This document shows positions 1 to 10,286 of a DNA stretch of 64,000 nt, one piece after another. The stretch comes from Diorhabda sublineata (taxonomy: Eukaryota; Arthropoda; Insecta; Coleoptera; Chrysomelidae), in the NCBI RefSeq assembly GCF_026230105.1, contig NW_026614258.1, forward strand, positions 1 to 64,000, written 5' to 3'. Under the pieces are notes generated by a model, which was not told where the DNA came from, ran no database searches, and saw only the letters and a program-made list of their open reading frames with translations. Within the stretch, counting starts at the first letter, position 1; every line of letters begins with the position of its first letter. The position numbers were made by a program, and so were the translations under genes.

Positions 1-147
1 AACATCCAATGAAGCCCATTGAGGTCAACTGTCACTTTGTGTTAATTGAAAATTTTCAAAGTCTAACTTCCTAATTTGAAGTCGAATTTCAACATTTCTC
101 ATATATTTGAGTGAGATTGCATGTAACTTTGTCAGATATCATCGAAT
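1..147 (+). repeat. Reference satellite monomer (147 bp)
   Basis: First complete monomer in the window, used here to number positions; the start is arbitrary because the window opens inside the array. It has the 14-bp palindrome TTGAAAATTTTCAA at 46-59, two TCGAA motifs at 82-86 and 142-146, and GATATC at 135-140. TTT runs lie at 36-38, 54-56, 75-77, 87-89, 95-97, 106-108, 116-118 (here changed to GATTG) and 128-130. Because 147 is divisible by 3, reading frames stay in register from monomer to monomer, so a stop in one copy normally recurs in all. Confidence 0.95.
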
Positions 148-1372
148 AACATCCAATGAAGCCCATTGAGGTCAACTGTCACTTTGTGTTAATTGAGAAT
201 TTTCAAAGTCTATCTTCCTAATTTGAAGTTGAATTTCAACATTTCTCATATATTTGAGTGAGTTTGCATGTAACTTTGTCAGATATCATCGAATAACATC
301 CAATGAAGCCCATTGAGGTCAACTGTCACTTTGTGTTAATTGAAAAGTTTCAAAGTCTAACTTCCTAATTTGATGTCGAATTTCAACATTTCGCATATAT
401 TTGAGTGAGTTTGCATGTAACTTTGTGAGATATCATCGAATAACATCCAATGAAGCCCATTGAGGTCAACTGTCACTTTGTGTTAATTGAAAATTTTCAA
501 AGTCTATCTTCCTAATTTGAAGTCGAATTTCAACATTTCGCATATATTTGAGTGAGTTTGCATGTAACTTTGTCAGATATCATCGAATAACTTCCATTGA
601 AGCCCATTGAGGTCAACTGTCACTTTGTGTTAATTGAAAATTTTCAAAGTCCATCTTCCTAATTTCAAATCGAATTTCAACATTTCACATATCTTTGTGT
701 GAGTTTGCATCTAACTTTGTCAGATATCATCGAATAACTTCCATTGAAGCCCATTGAGGTCAGATGTCACTTTGTAATAATTGAAAATTTTCAAATTCTA
801 TCTTCCCAATTTGAAGTCGAATTTCAACATTTCTCATATATTTGAGTGAGTTTGCATCTAACTTTGTCAGATATCATCGAATAACATCCATTTAAGCCCA
901 TTCAGGTCAACTGTCACTTTGTGTTAATTGAAAATTTTCAAAGTCTATCTTCCTAATTTGAAGTCGAATTTCAACATTTCGCATATCTTTGAGTGAGTTT
1001 GCATCAAACTTTGTCAGATATCATCGAATAACATCCATTGAAGCCCATTGATGTCAACTGTCACTTTGTAATAATTGTAAATTTTCAAAGTCTGTCTTCC
1101 CAATTTGAAGTCGAATTTCAATATTTCTAATATATTTGAGTGAGTTTGCATCTAACTTTGTCAGATATCATCGAATAACATCCACTGAAGCCCATTGAGG
1201 TCAACTGTCACTTTGTGTTAATTGAAAATTTTCAAGGTCTATCTTCCTAATTTGAAGTCGAATTTCAACATTTCTCATATATTTGAGTGAGTTTGGATGT
1301 AACTTTGTCAGATATCATCGAATAACATCCATTTAAGCCCATTGAGGTCAACTGTCACTTTGTGTTAATTGA
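148..1372 (+). repeat. Segmental duplicate, copy 1 (20-monomer offset)
   Basis: About 8.3 monomers that recur 2,940 bp (20 monomers) downstream at 3088-4312. Line-by-line comparison shows three differences, at 739, 764 and 1264 relative to the second copy. Shared private variants include GTGAGATATC near 425, TTTGATGTCG near 370 and TTTCAAATCG near 663. The copies stop matching at 1373, where GAAAATT faces GAGAATT. This indicates a recent large unequal exchange or segmental duplication in the array. Confidence 0.9.
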
Positions 1373-3087
1373 AAATTTTCAAGGTCTATCTTCCTAATTT
1401 GAAGTCGAATTTCAACATTTCGCATATCTTTGAGTGAGTTTGCATCAAACTTTGTCAGATATCATCGAATAACATCCATTGAAGCCCATTGATGTCAACT
1501 GTCACTTTGTAATAATTGTAAATTTTCAAAGTCTGTCTTCCCAATTTGAAGTCGAATTTCAATATTTCTAATATATTTGAGTGAGTTTGCATCTAACTTT
1601 GTCAGATATCATCGAATAACATCCACTGAAGCCCATTGAGGTCAACTGTCACTTTGTGTTAATTGAAAATTTTCAAGGTCTATCTTCCTAATTTGAAGTC
1701 GAATTTCAACATTTCTCATATATTTGAGTGAGTTTGGATGTAACTTTGTCAGATATCATCGAATAACATCCATTGAAGCCCATTGATGTCAACTGTCACT
1801 TTGTAATAATTGTAAATTTTCAAAGTCTGTCTTCCCAATTTGAAGTCGAATTTCAACATTTCTCATATATTTGAGTGAGTTTGCGTGTAACTTTGTCAGA
1901 TATCATCGAATAACATCCAATGAAGCCCATTGAGGTCAACTGTCACTTTGTGTTAATTGAAAATTTTCAAAGTCCATCTTCCTAATTTGAAATCGAATTT
2001 CAACATTTCTCATATATTTGAGTGAGTTTGCATCTAACTTTGTCAGATATCATCGAATAACATCCATTTAAGCCCATTCAGGTCAACTGTCACTTTGTGT
2101 TAATTGAAAATTTTCAAAGTCTATCTTCCTAATTTGAAGTCGAATTTCAACATTTCGCATATCTTTGAGTGAGTTTGCATCAAACTTTGTCAGATATCAT
2201 CGAATAACATCCATTGAAGCCCATTGATGTCAACTGTCACTTTGTAATAATTGTAAATTTTCAAAGTCTGTCTTCCCAATTTGAAGTCGAATTTCAATAT
2301 TTCTAATATATTTGAGTGAGTTTGCATCTAACTTTGTCAGATATCATCGAATAACATCCACTGAAGCCCATTGAGGTCAACTGTCACTTTGTGTTAATTG
2401 AAAATTTTCAAGGTCTATCTTCCTAATTTGAAGTCGAATTTCAACATTTCGCATATCTTTGAGTGAGTTTGCATCAAACTTTGTCAGATATCATCGAATA
2501 ACATCCATTGAAGCCCATTGATGTCAACTGTCACTTTGTAATAATTGTAAATTTTCAAAGTCTGTCTTCCCAATTTGAAGTCGAATTTCAATATTTCTAA
2601 TATATTTGAGTGAGTTTGCATCTAACTTTGTCAGATATCATCGAATAACATCCACTGAAGCCCATTGAGGTCAACTGTCACTTTGTGTTAATTGAAAATT
2701 TTCAAGGTCTATCTTCCTAATTTGAAGTCGAATTTCAACATTTCTCATATATTTGAGTGAGTTTGGATGTAACTTTGTCAGATATCATCGAATAACATCC
2801 ATTGAAGCCCATTGATGTCAACTGTCACTTTGTAATAATTGTAAATTTTCAAAGTCTGTCTTCCCAATTTGAAGTCGAATTTCAATATTTCTAATATATT
2901 TGAGTGAGTTTGCATCTAACTTTGTCAGATATCATCGAATAACATCCACTGAAGCCCATTGAGGTCAACTGTCACTTTGTGTTAATTGAAAATTTTCAAG
3001 GTCTATCTTCCTAATTTGAAGTCGAATTTCAACATTTCTCATATATTTGAGTGAGTTTGGATGTAACTTTGTCAGATATCATCGAAT
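883..3087 (+). repeat. Irregular mixture of four diagnostic monomer types
   Basis: Monomers here can be sorted by linked variants: P (CATTTAAG, CATTCAGG, ending CATCAAAC), Q (GATGTC, TAATAATTG, GTCTGTC, TTCTAATAT), R (CCACTGAAG, CAAGGTC, ending GGATGTAAC) and T (GTCCATC, GAAATCG). The order is P Q R, R/P hybrid, Q R, Q/S hybrid, T P Q, R/P hybrid, Q R Q R. The hybrids at 1324, 1765 and 2353 join halves of two types. The last monomers, 2500-3087, form two Q-R dimers of 294 bp. This is a stretch where the five-monomer order has been scrambled by exchange. Confidence 0.8.
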
Positions 3088-4312
3088 AACATCCAATGAA
3101 GCCCATTGAGGTCAACTGTCACTTTGTGTTAATTGAGAATTTTCAAAGTCTATCTTCCTAATTTGAAGTTGAATTTCAACATTTCTCATATATTTGAGTG
3201 AGTTTGCATGTAACTTTGTCAGATATCATCGAATAACATCCAATGAAGCCCATTGAGGTCAACTGTCACTTTGTGTTAATTGAAAAGTTTCAAAGTCTAA
3301 CTTCCTAATTTGATGTCGAATTTCAACATTTCGCATATATTTGAGTGAGTTTGCATGTAACTTTGTGAGATATCATCGAATAACATCCAATGAAGCCCAT
3401 TGAGGTCAACTGTCACTTTGTGTTAATTGAAAATTTTCAAAGTCTATCTTCCTAATTTGAAGTCGAATTTCAACATTTCGCATATATTTGAGTGAGTTTG
3501 CATGTAACTTTGTCAGATATCATCGAATAACTTCCATTGAAGCCCATTGAGGTCAACTGTCACTTTGTGTTAATTGAAAATTTTCAAAGTCCATCTTCCT
3601 AATTTCAAATCGAATTTCAACATTTCACATATCTTTGTGTGAGTTTGCATCTAACTTTGTCAGATATCATCGAATAACATCCATTGAAGCCCATTGAGGT
3701 CAGCTGTCACTTTGTAATAATTGAAAATTTTCAAATTCTATCTTCCCAATTTGAAGTCGAATTTCAACATTTCTCATATATTTGAGTGAGTTTGCATCTA
3801 ACTTTGTCAGATATCATCGAATAACATCCATTTAAGCCCATTCAGGTCAACTGTCACTTTGTGTTAATTGAAAATTTTCAAAGTCTATCTTCCTAATTTG
3901 AAGTCGAATTTCAACATTTCGCATATCTTTGAGTGAGTTTGCATCAAACTTTGTCAGATATCATCGAATAACATCCATTGAAGCCCATTGATGTCAACTG
4001 TCACTTTGTAATAATTGTAAATTTTCAAAGTCTGTCTTCCCAATTTGAAGTCGAATTTCAATATTTCTAATATATTTGAGTGAGTTTGCATCTAACTTTG
4101 TCAGATATCATCGAATAACATCCACTGAAGCCCATTGAGGTCAACTGTCACTTTGTGTTAATTGAAAATTTTCAAGGTCTATCTTCCTAATTTGAAGTCG
4201 AATATCAACATTTCTCATATATTTGAGTGAGTTTGGATGTAACTTTGTCAGATATCATCGAATAACATCCATTTAAGCCCATTGAGGTCAACTGTCACTT
4301 TGTGTTAATTGA
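3088..4312 (+). repeat. Segmental duplicate, copy 2 (20-monomer offset)
   Basis: Second copy of 148-1372 with three differences seen by eye. It runs straight into the regular five-monomer repeats, whereas copy 1 runs into a chimeric monomer at 1324 that joins a CAAGGTC-type left half to a CATCAAAC-type right half. The different right-hand neighbours place an exchange breakpoint at or just after position 49 of that monomer. Confidence 0.88.
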
Positions 4313-6468
4313 GAATTTTCAAAGTCTAACTTCCTAATTTGAAGTCGAATTTCAACATTTCTCATATATTTGAGTGAGTTTGCGTGTAACTTTGTCAGAT
4401 ATCATCGAATAACATCCAATGAAGCCCATTGAGGTCAACTGTCACTTTGTGTTAATTGAAAATTTTCAAAGTCCATCTTCCTAATTTGAAATCGAATTTC
4501 AACATTTCTCATATATTTGAGTGAGTTTGCATCTAACTTTGTCAGATATCATCGAATAACATCCATTTAAGCCCATTCAGGTCAACTGTCACTTTGTGTT
4601 AATTGAAAATTTTCAAAGTCTATCTTCCTAATTTGAAGTCGAATTTCAACATTTCGCATATCTTTGAGTGAGTTTGCATCAAACTTTGTCAGATATCATC
4701 GAATAACATCCATTGAAGCCCATTGATGTCAACTGTCACTTTGTAATAATTGTAAATTTTCAAAGTCTGTCTTCCCAATTTGAAGTCGAATTTCAATATT
4801 TCTAATATATTTGAGTGAGTTTGCATCTAACTTTGTCAGATATCATCGAATAACATCCACTGAAGCCCATTGAGGTCAACTGTCACTTTGTGTTAATTGA
4901 AAATTTTCAAGGTCTATCTTCCTAATTTGAAGTCGAATTTCACCATTTCTCATATATTTGAGTGAGTTTGGATGTAACTTTGTCAGATATCATCGAATAA
5001 CATCCATTTAAGCCCATTGAGGTCAACTGTCACTTTGTGTTAATTGAGAATTTTCAAAGTCTAACTTCCTAATTTGAAGTCGAATTTCAACATTTCTCAT
5101 ATATTTGAGTGAGTTTGCGTGTAACTTTGTCAGATATCATCGAATAACATCCAATGAAGCCCATTGAGGTCAACTGTCACTTTGTGTTAATTGAAAATTT
5201 TCAAAGTCCATCTTCCTAATTTGAAATCGAATTTCAACATTTCTCATATATTTGAGTGAGTTTGCATGTAACTTTGTCAGATATCATCGAATAACATCCA
5301 ATGAAGCCCATTGAGGTCAACTGTCACTTTGTAATAATTGAAAATTTTCAAAGTCTATCTTCCTAATTTGAAGTCGAATTTCAACATTTCTCATATATTT
5401 GAGTGAGTTTGGATGTAACTTTGTCAGATATCATCGAATAACATCCATTTAAGCCCATTGAGGTCAACTGTCACTTTGTGTTAATTGAGAATTTTCAAAG
5501 TCTAACTTCCTAATTTGAAGTCGAATTTCAACATTTCTCATATATTTGAGTGAGTTTGCGTGTAACTTTGTCAGATATCATCGAATAACATCCAATGAAG
5601 CCCATTGAGGTCAACTGTCACTTTGTGTTAATTGAAAATTTTCAAAGTCCATCTTCCTAATTTGAAATCGAATTTCAACATTTCCCATATATTTGAGTGA
5701 GTTTGCATCTAACTTTGTCAGATATCATCGAATAACATCCATTTAAGCCCATTCAGGTCAACTGTCACTTTGTGTTAATTGAAAATTTTCAAAGTCTATC
5801 TTCCTAATTTGAAGTCGAATTTCAACATTTCGCATATCTTTGAGTGAGTTTGCATCAAACTTTGTCAGATATCATCGAATAACATCCATTGAAGCCCATT
5901 GATGTCAACTGTCACTTTGTAATAATTGTAAATTTTCAAAGTCTGTCTTCCCAATTTGAAGTCGAATTTCAATATTTCTAATATATTTGAGTGAGTTTGC
6001 ATCTAACTTTGTCAGATATCATCGAATAACATCCACTGAAGCCCATTGAGGTCAACTGTCACTTTGTGTTAATTGAAAATTTTCAAGGTCTATCTTCCTA
6101 ATTTGAAGTCGAATTTCAACATTTCTCATATATTTGAGTGAGTTTGGATGTAACTTTGTCAGATATCATCGAATAACATCCATTTAAGCCCATTGAGGTC
6201 AACTGTCACTTTGTGTTAATTGAGAATTTTCAAAGTCTAACTTCCTAATTTGAAGTCGAATTTCAACATTTCTCATATATTTGAGTGAGTTTGCGTGTAA
6301 CTTTGTCAGATATCATCGAATAACATCCAATGAAGCCCATTGAGGTCAACTGTCACTTTGTGTTAATTGAAAATTTTCAAAGTCCATCTTCCTAATTTGA
6401 AATCGAATTTCAACATTTCTCATATATTTGAGTGAGTTTGCATGTAACTTTGTCAGATATCATCGAAT
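3823..6468 (+). repeat. Five-monomer higher-order repeat P-Q-R-S-T (735 bp)
   Basis: The order P, Q, R, S, T occurs at 3823-4557, 4558-5292 and 5734-6468. S carries CATTTAAG, GAGAATT, CTAACTTCC and ends GCGTGTAAC; T carries GTCCATC and GAAATCG. Between the second and third copies is a three-monomer insert at 5293-5733 beginning with a monomer that has TAATAATTGAAAA and ends GGATGTAAC. T ends CATCTAAC in some copies and CATGTAAC in others, and the T at 5587 has the rare CCCATAT. A fixed multi-monomer order with higher identity between copies than between adjacent monomers is the definition of a higher-order repeat. Confidence 0.88.
4999..6027 (+). repeat. Seven-monomer duplicate, copy 1 (matches 7496-8524)
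   Basis: Seven monomers, S T U S T P Q, recur at an offset of 2,497 bp (17 monomers less one 2-bp deletion). Both copies share the rare TTTCCCATAT variant in the fifth monomer (near 5683 and 8180), supporting common origin rather than chance reuse of common types. The duplicates lie either side of the first class-a 145-bp monomer. Confidence 0.85.
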
Positions 6469-6762
6469 AACATCCAATGAAGCCCATTGAGGTCAACTGT
6501 CACTTTGTAATAATTGAAAATTTTCAAAGTCTATCTTCCTAATTTGAAGTCGAATTTCAACATTTCTCATATATTTGAGTGAGTTTGCATGTAACTTTGT
6601 CAGATATCATCGAATAACGTCCATTGAAGCCCATTGAGGTCAACTGTCACTTTGTAATAATTGTAAATTTTCAAAGTCTATCTTCCCAATTTGAAGTCGA
6701 ATTTCAACATTTCTCATATATTTGAGTGAGTTTGCATCTAACTTTGTCAGATATCATCGAAT

Positions 6763-7440
6763 AACATCCATTTAAGCCCATTGAGGTCAACTCACTTTGT
6801 GTTCATTGAAAATTTTCAAAGTCTAACTTCCTAATTTGATGTCGAATTTCAACATTTCTCATATATTTGAGTGAGATTGCATCTAACTCTATCAGATATC
6901 ATCGAATAACATCCATTTAAGCCCATTGAGGTCAACTGTCACTTTGTGTTAATTGAAAATTTTCAAAGTCTAACTTCCAAATTTGGAGTCGAATTTCAAC
7001 ATTTCTCATATATTTGAGTGAGTTTGCATGTAACTTTGTCACGTATCATCGAATAACATCCAATCAAGACCATTGAGGTCAACTGTCACTTTGTGTTAAT
7101 TGAGAATTTTCAAAGTCTAACTTCCTAATTTGAAGTCGAATTTCAACATTTCTCATATATTTGAGTGAGTTTGCATGTAACTTTGTCAGATATCATCGAA
7201 TAACATCCATTTAAGCCCATTGAGGTCAACTGTCACTTTGTGTTAATTGAAAATTTTCCAAGTCTAACTTCCTAATTTGGAGTCGAATTTCAACATTTCT
7301 CATATATTTGAGTGAGTTTGCATGTAACTTTATCAGATATCATCGAATAACATCCAATGAAGCCCATTGAGGTCAACTGTCACTTTGTGTTAATTTAAAA
7401 TTTTCAAAGTCTAATTTCCTAATTTGATGTCGAATTTCAA
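6763..7440 (+). repeat. 19-monomer-offset duplicate, copy 1 (matches 9554-10231)
   Basis: This block opens with a 145-bp class-a monomer and carries private variants: CACGTATC near 7041 (destroying GATATC), CCAATCAAGACC near 7059 and TTTTCCAAGTC near 7257. The same variants recur 2,791 bp downstream, which is 19 monomers minus 2 bp. The block ends in the chimeric monomer at 7349. Confidence 0.88.
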
Positions 7441-7495
7441 CATTTCTCATATATTTGAGTGAGTTTGGATGTAACTTTGTCAGATATCATCGAAT

Positions 7496-8524
7496 AACAT
7501 CCATTTAAGCCCATTGAGGTCAACTGTCACTTTGTGTTAATTGAGAATTTTCAAAGTCTAACTTCCTAATTTGAAGTCGAATTTCAACATTTCTCATATA
7601 TTTGAGTGAGTTTGCGTGTAACTTTGTCAGATATCATCGAATAACATCCAATGAAGCCCATTGAGGTCAACTGTCACTTTGTGTTAATTGAAAATTTTCA
7701 AAGTCCATCTTCCTAATTTGAAATCGAATTTCAACATTTCTCATATATTTGAGTGAGTTTGCATGTAACTTTGTCAGATATCATCGAATAACATCCAATG
7801 AAGCCCATTGAGGTCAACTGTCACTTTGTAATAATTGAAAATTTTCAAAGTCTATCTTCCTAATTTGAAGTCGAATTTCAACATTTCTCATATATTTGAG
7901 TGAGTTTGGATGTAACTTTGTCAGATATCATCGAATAACATCCATTTAAGCCCATTGAGGTCAACTGTCACTTTGTGTTAATTGAGAATTTTCAAAGTCT
8001 AACTTCCTAATTTGAAGTCGAATTTCAACATTTCTCATATATTTGAGTGAGTTTGCGTGTAACTTTGTCAGATATCATCGAATAACATCCAATGAAGCCC
8101 ATTGAGGTCAACTGTCACTTTGTGTTAATTGAAAATTTTCAAAGTCCATCTTCCTAATTTGAAATCGAATTTCAACATTTCCCATATATTTGAGTGAGTT
8201 TGCATCTAACTTTGTCAGATATCATCGAATAACATCCATTTAAGCCCATTCAGGTCAACTGTCACTTTGTGTTAATTGAAAATTTTCAAAGTCTATCTTC
8301 CTAATTTGAAGTCGAATTTCAACATTTCGCATATCTTTGAGTGAGTTTGCATCAAACTTTGTCAGATATCATCGAATAACATCCATTGAAGCCCATTGAT
8401 GTCAACTGTCACTTTGTAATAATTGTAAATTTTCAAAGTCTGTCTTCCCAATTTGAAGTCGAATTTCAATATTTCTAATATATTTGAGTGAGTTTGCATC
8501 TAACTTTGTCAGATATCATCGAAT
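7496..8524 (+). repeat. Seven-monomer duplicate, copy 2 (matches 4999-6027)
   Basis: Second copy of the S T U S T P Q block. To its left the monomer at 7349 is chimeric: its left part (TAATTTAAAA, CTAATTTCC, TTTGATGTC) matches the monomer at 10140, and its right end, GGATGTAAC, matches U or R types. The duplication junction therefore falls inside that monomer, between about positions 90 and 120. Confidence 0.83.
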
Positions 8525-9406
8525 AACATCCATTTAAGCCCATTGAGGTCAACTGTCACTTTGTGTTAATTGAGAATTTTCAAAGTCTAACTTCCTAATT
8601 TGAAGTCGAATTTCAACATTTCTCATATATTTGAGTGAGTTTGCGTGTAACTTTGTCAGATATCATCGAATAACATCCAATGAAGCCCATTGAGGTCAAC
8701 TGTCACTTTGTGTTAATTGAAAATTTTCAAAGTCCATCTTCCTAATTTGAAATCGAATTTCAACATTTCTCATATATTTGAGTGAGTTTGCATGTAACTT
8801 TGTCAGATATCATCGAATAACATCCAATGAAGCCCATTGAGGTCAACTGTCACTTTGTGTTAATTGAGAATTTTCAAAGTCTAACTTCCTAATTTGAAGT
8901 CGAATTTCAACATTTCTCATATATTTGAGTGAGTTTGCGTGTAACTTTGTCAGATATCATCGAATAACATCCAATGAAGCCCATTGAGGTCAACTGTCAC
9001 TTTGTGTTAATTGAAAATTTTCAAAGTCCATCTTCCTAATTTGAAATCGAATTTCAACATTTCTCATATATTTGAGTGAGTTTGCATGTAACTTTGTCAG
9101 ATATCATCGAATAACATCCAATGAAGCCCATTGAGGTCAACTGTCACTTTGTGTTAATTGAGAATTTTCAAAGTCTAACTTCCTAATTTGAAGTCGAATT
9201 TCAACATTTCTCATATATTTGAGTGAGTTTGCGTGTAACTTTGTCAGATATCATCGAATAACATCCAATGAAGCCCATTGAGGTCAACTGTCACTTTGTG
9301 TTAATTGAAAATTTTCAAAGTCCATCTTCCTAATTTGAAATCGAATTTCAACATTTCTCATATATTTGAGTGAGTTTGCATGTAACTTTGTCAGATATCA
9401 TCGAAT
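8525..9406 (+). repeat. Two-monomer higher-order repeat, three copies (294 bp each)
   Basis: Alternating S-like (GAGAATT, CTAACTTCC, GCGTGTAAC) and T-like (GTCCATC, GAAATCG, CATGTAAC) monomers. The second and third dimers, 8819-9112 and 9113-9406, appeared identical base for base; the first differs at its start (CATTTAAG instead of CCAATGAAG). Perfect adjacent dimers point to very recent amplification or to an assembly or copy-number uncertainty. Confidence 0.9.
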
Positions 9407-9553
9407 AACATCCAATGAAGCCCATTGAGGTCAACTGTCACTTTGTAATAATTGAAAATTTTCAAAGTCTATCTTCCCAATTTGAAGTCGAATTTCAACA
9501 TTTCTCATATATTTGAGTGAGTTTGCATCTAACTTTGTCAGATATCATCGAAT

Positions 9554-10231
9554 AACATCCATTTAAGCCCATTGAGGTCAACTCACTTTGTGTTCATTGA
9601 AAATTTTCAAAGTCTAACTTCCTAATTTGATGTCGAATTTCAACATTTCTCATATATTTGAGTGAGATTGCATCTAACTCTATCAGATATCATCGAATAA
9701 CATCCATTTAAGCCCATTGAGGTCAACTGTCACTTTGTGTTAATTGAAAATTTTCAAAGTCTAACTTCCAAATTTGGAGTCGAATTTCAACATTTCTCAT
9801 ATATTTGAGTGAGTTTGCATGTAACTTTGTCACGTATCATCGAATAACATCCAATCAAGACCATTGAGGTCAACTGTCACTTTGTGTTAATTGAGAATTT
9901 TCAAAGTCTAACTTCCTAATTTGAAGTCGAATTTCAACATTTCTCATATATTTGAGTGAGTTTGCATGTAACTTTGTCAGATATCATCGAATAACATCCA
10001 TTTAAGCCCATTGAGGTCAACTGTCACTTTGTGTTAATTGAAAATTTTCCAAGTCTAACTTCCTAATTTGGAGTCGAATTTCAACATTTCTCATATATTT
10101 GAGTGAGTTTGCATGTAACTTTATCAGATATCATCGAATAACATCCAATGAAGCCCATTGAGGTCAACTGTCACTTTGTGTTAATTTAAAATTTTCAAAG
10201 TCTAATTTCCTAATTTGATGTCGAATTTCAA
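9554..10231 (+). repeat. 19-monomer-offset duplicate, copy 2 (matches 6763-7440)
   Basis: Second copy, with the same CACGTATC, CCAATCAAGACC and TTTTCCAAGTC variants. After it, the monomer at 10140 ends ACATTTTGCATA (TpG at 10237-10238), GTGAGTTTTCATG and AACATTG, a combination I saw nowhere else in the window. Confidence 0.86.
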
Positions 10232-10286
10232 CATTTTGCATATATTTGAGTGAGTTTTCATGTAACATTGTCAGATATCATCGAAT

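Noticed and set aside
76..92. TTGAA(7)TTCAA as a hairpin or terminator
   Set aside because: The stem is five base pairs around a seven-base loop in AT-rich sequence, with no transcription unit to terminate; it is too weak to call.
6908..7054. CACGTATC (near 7041 and 9832) as a G-box-like regulatory element
   Set aside because: It is a two-base variant of the CAGATATC seen in other monomers and is present only in two duplicated copies.
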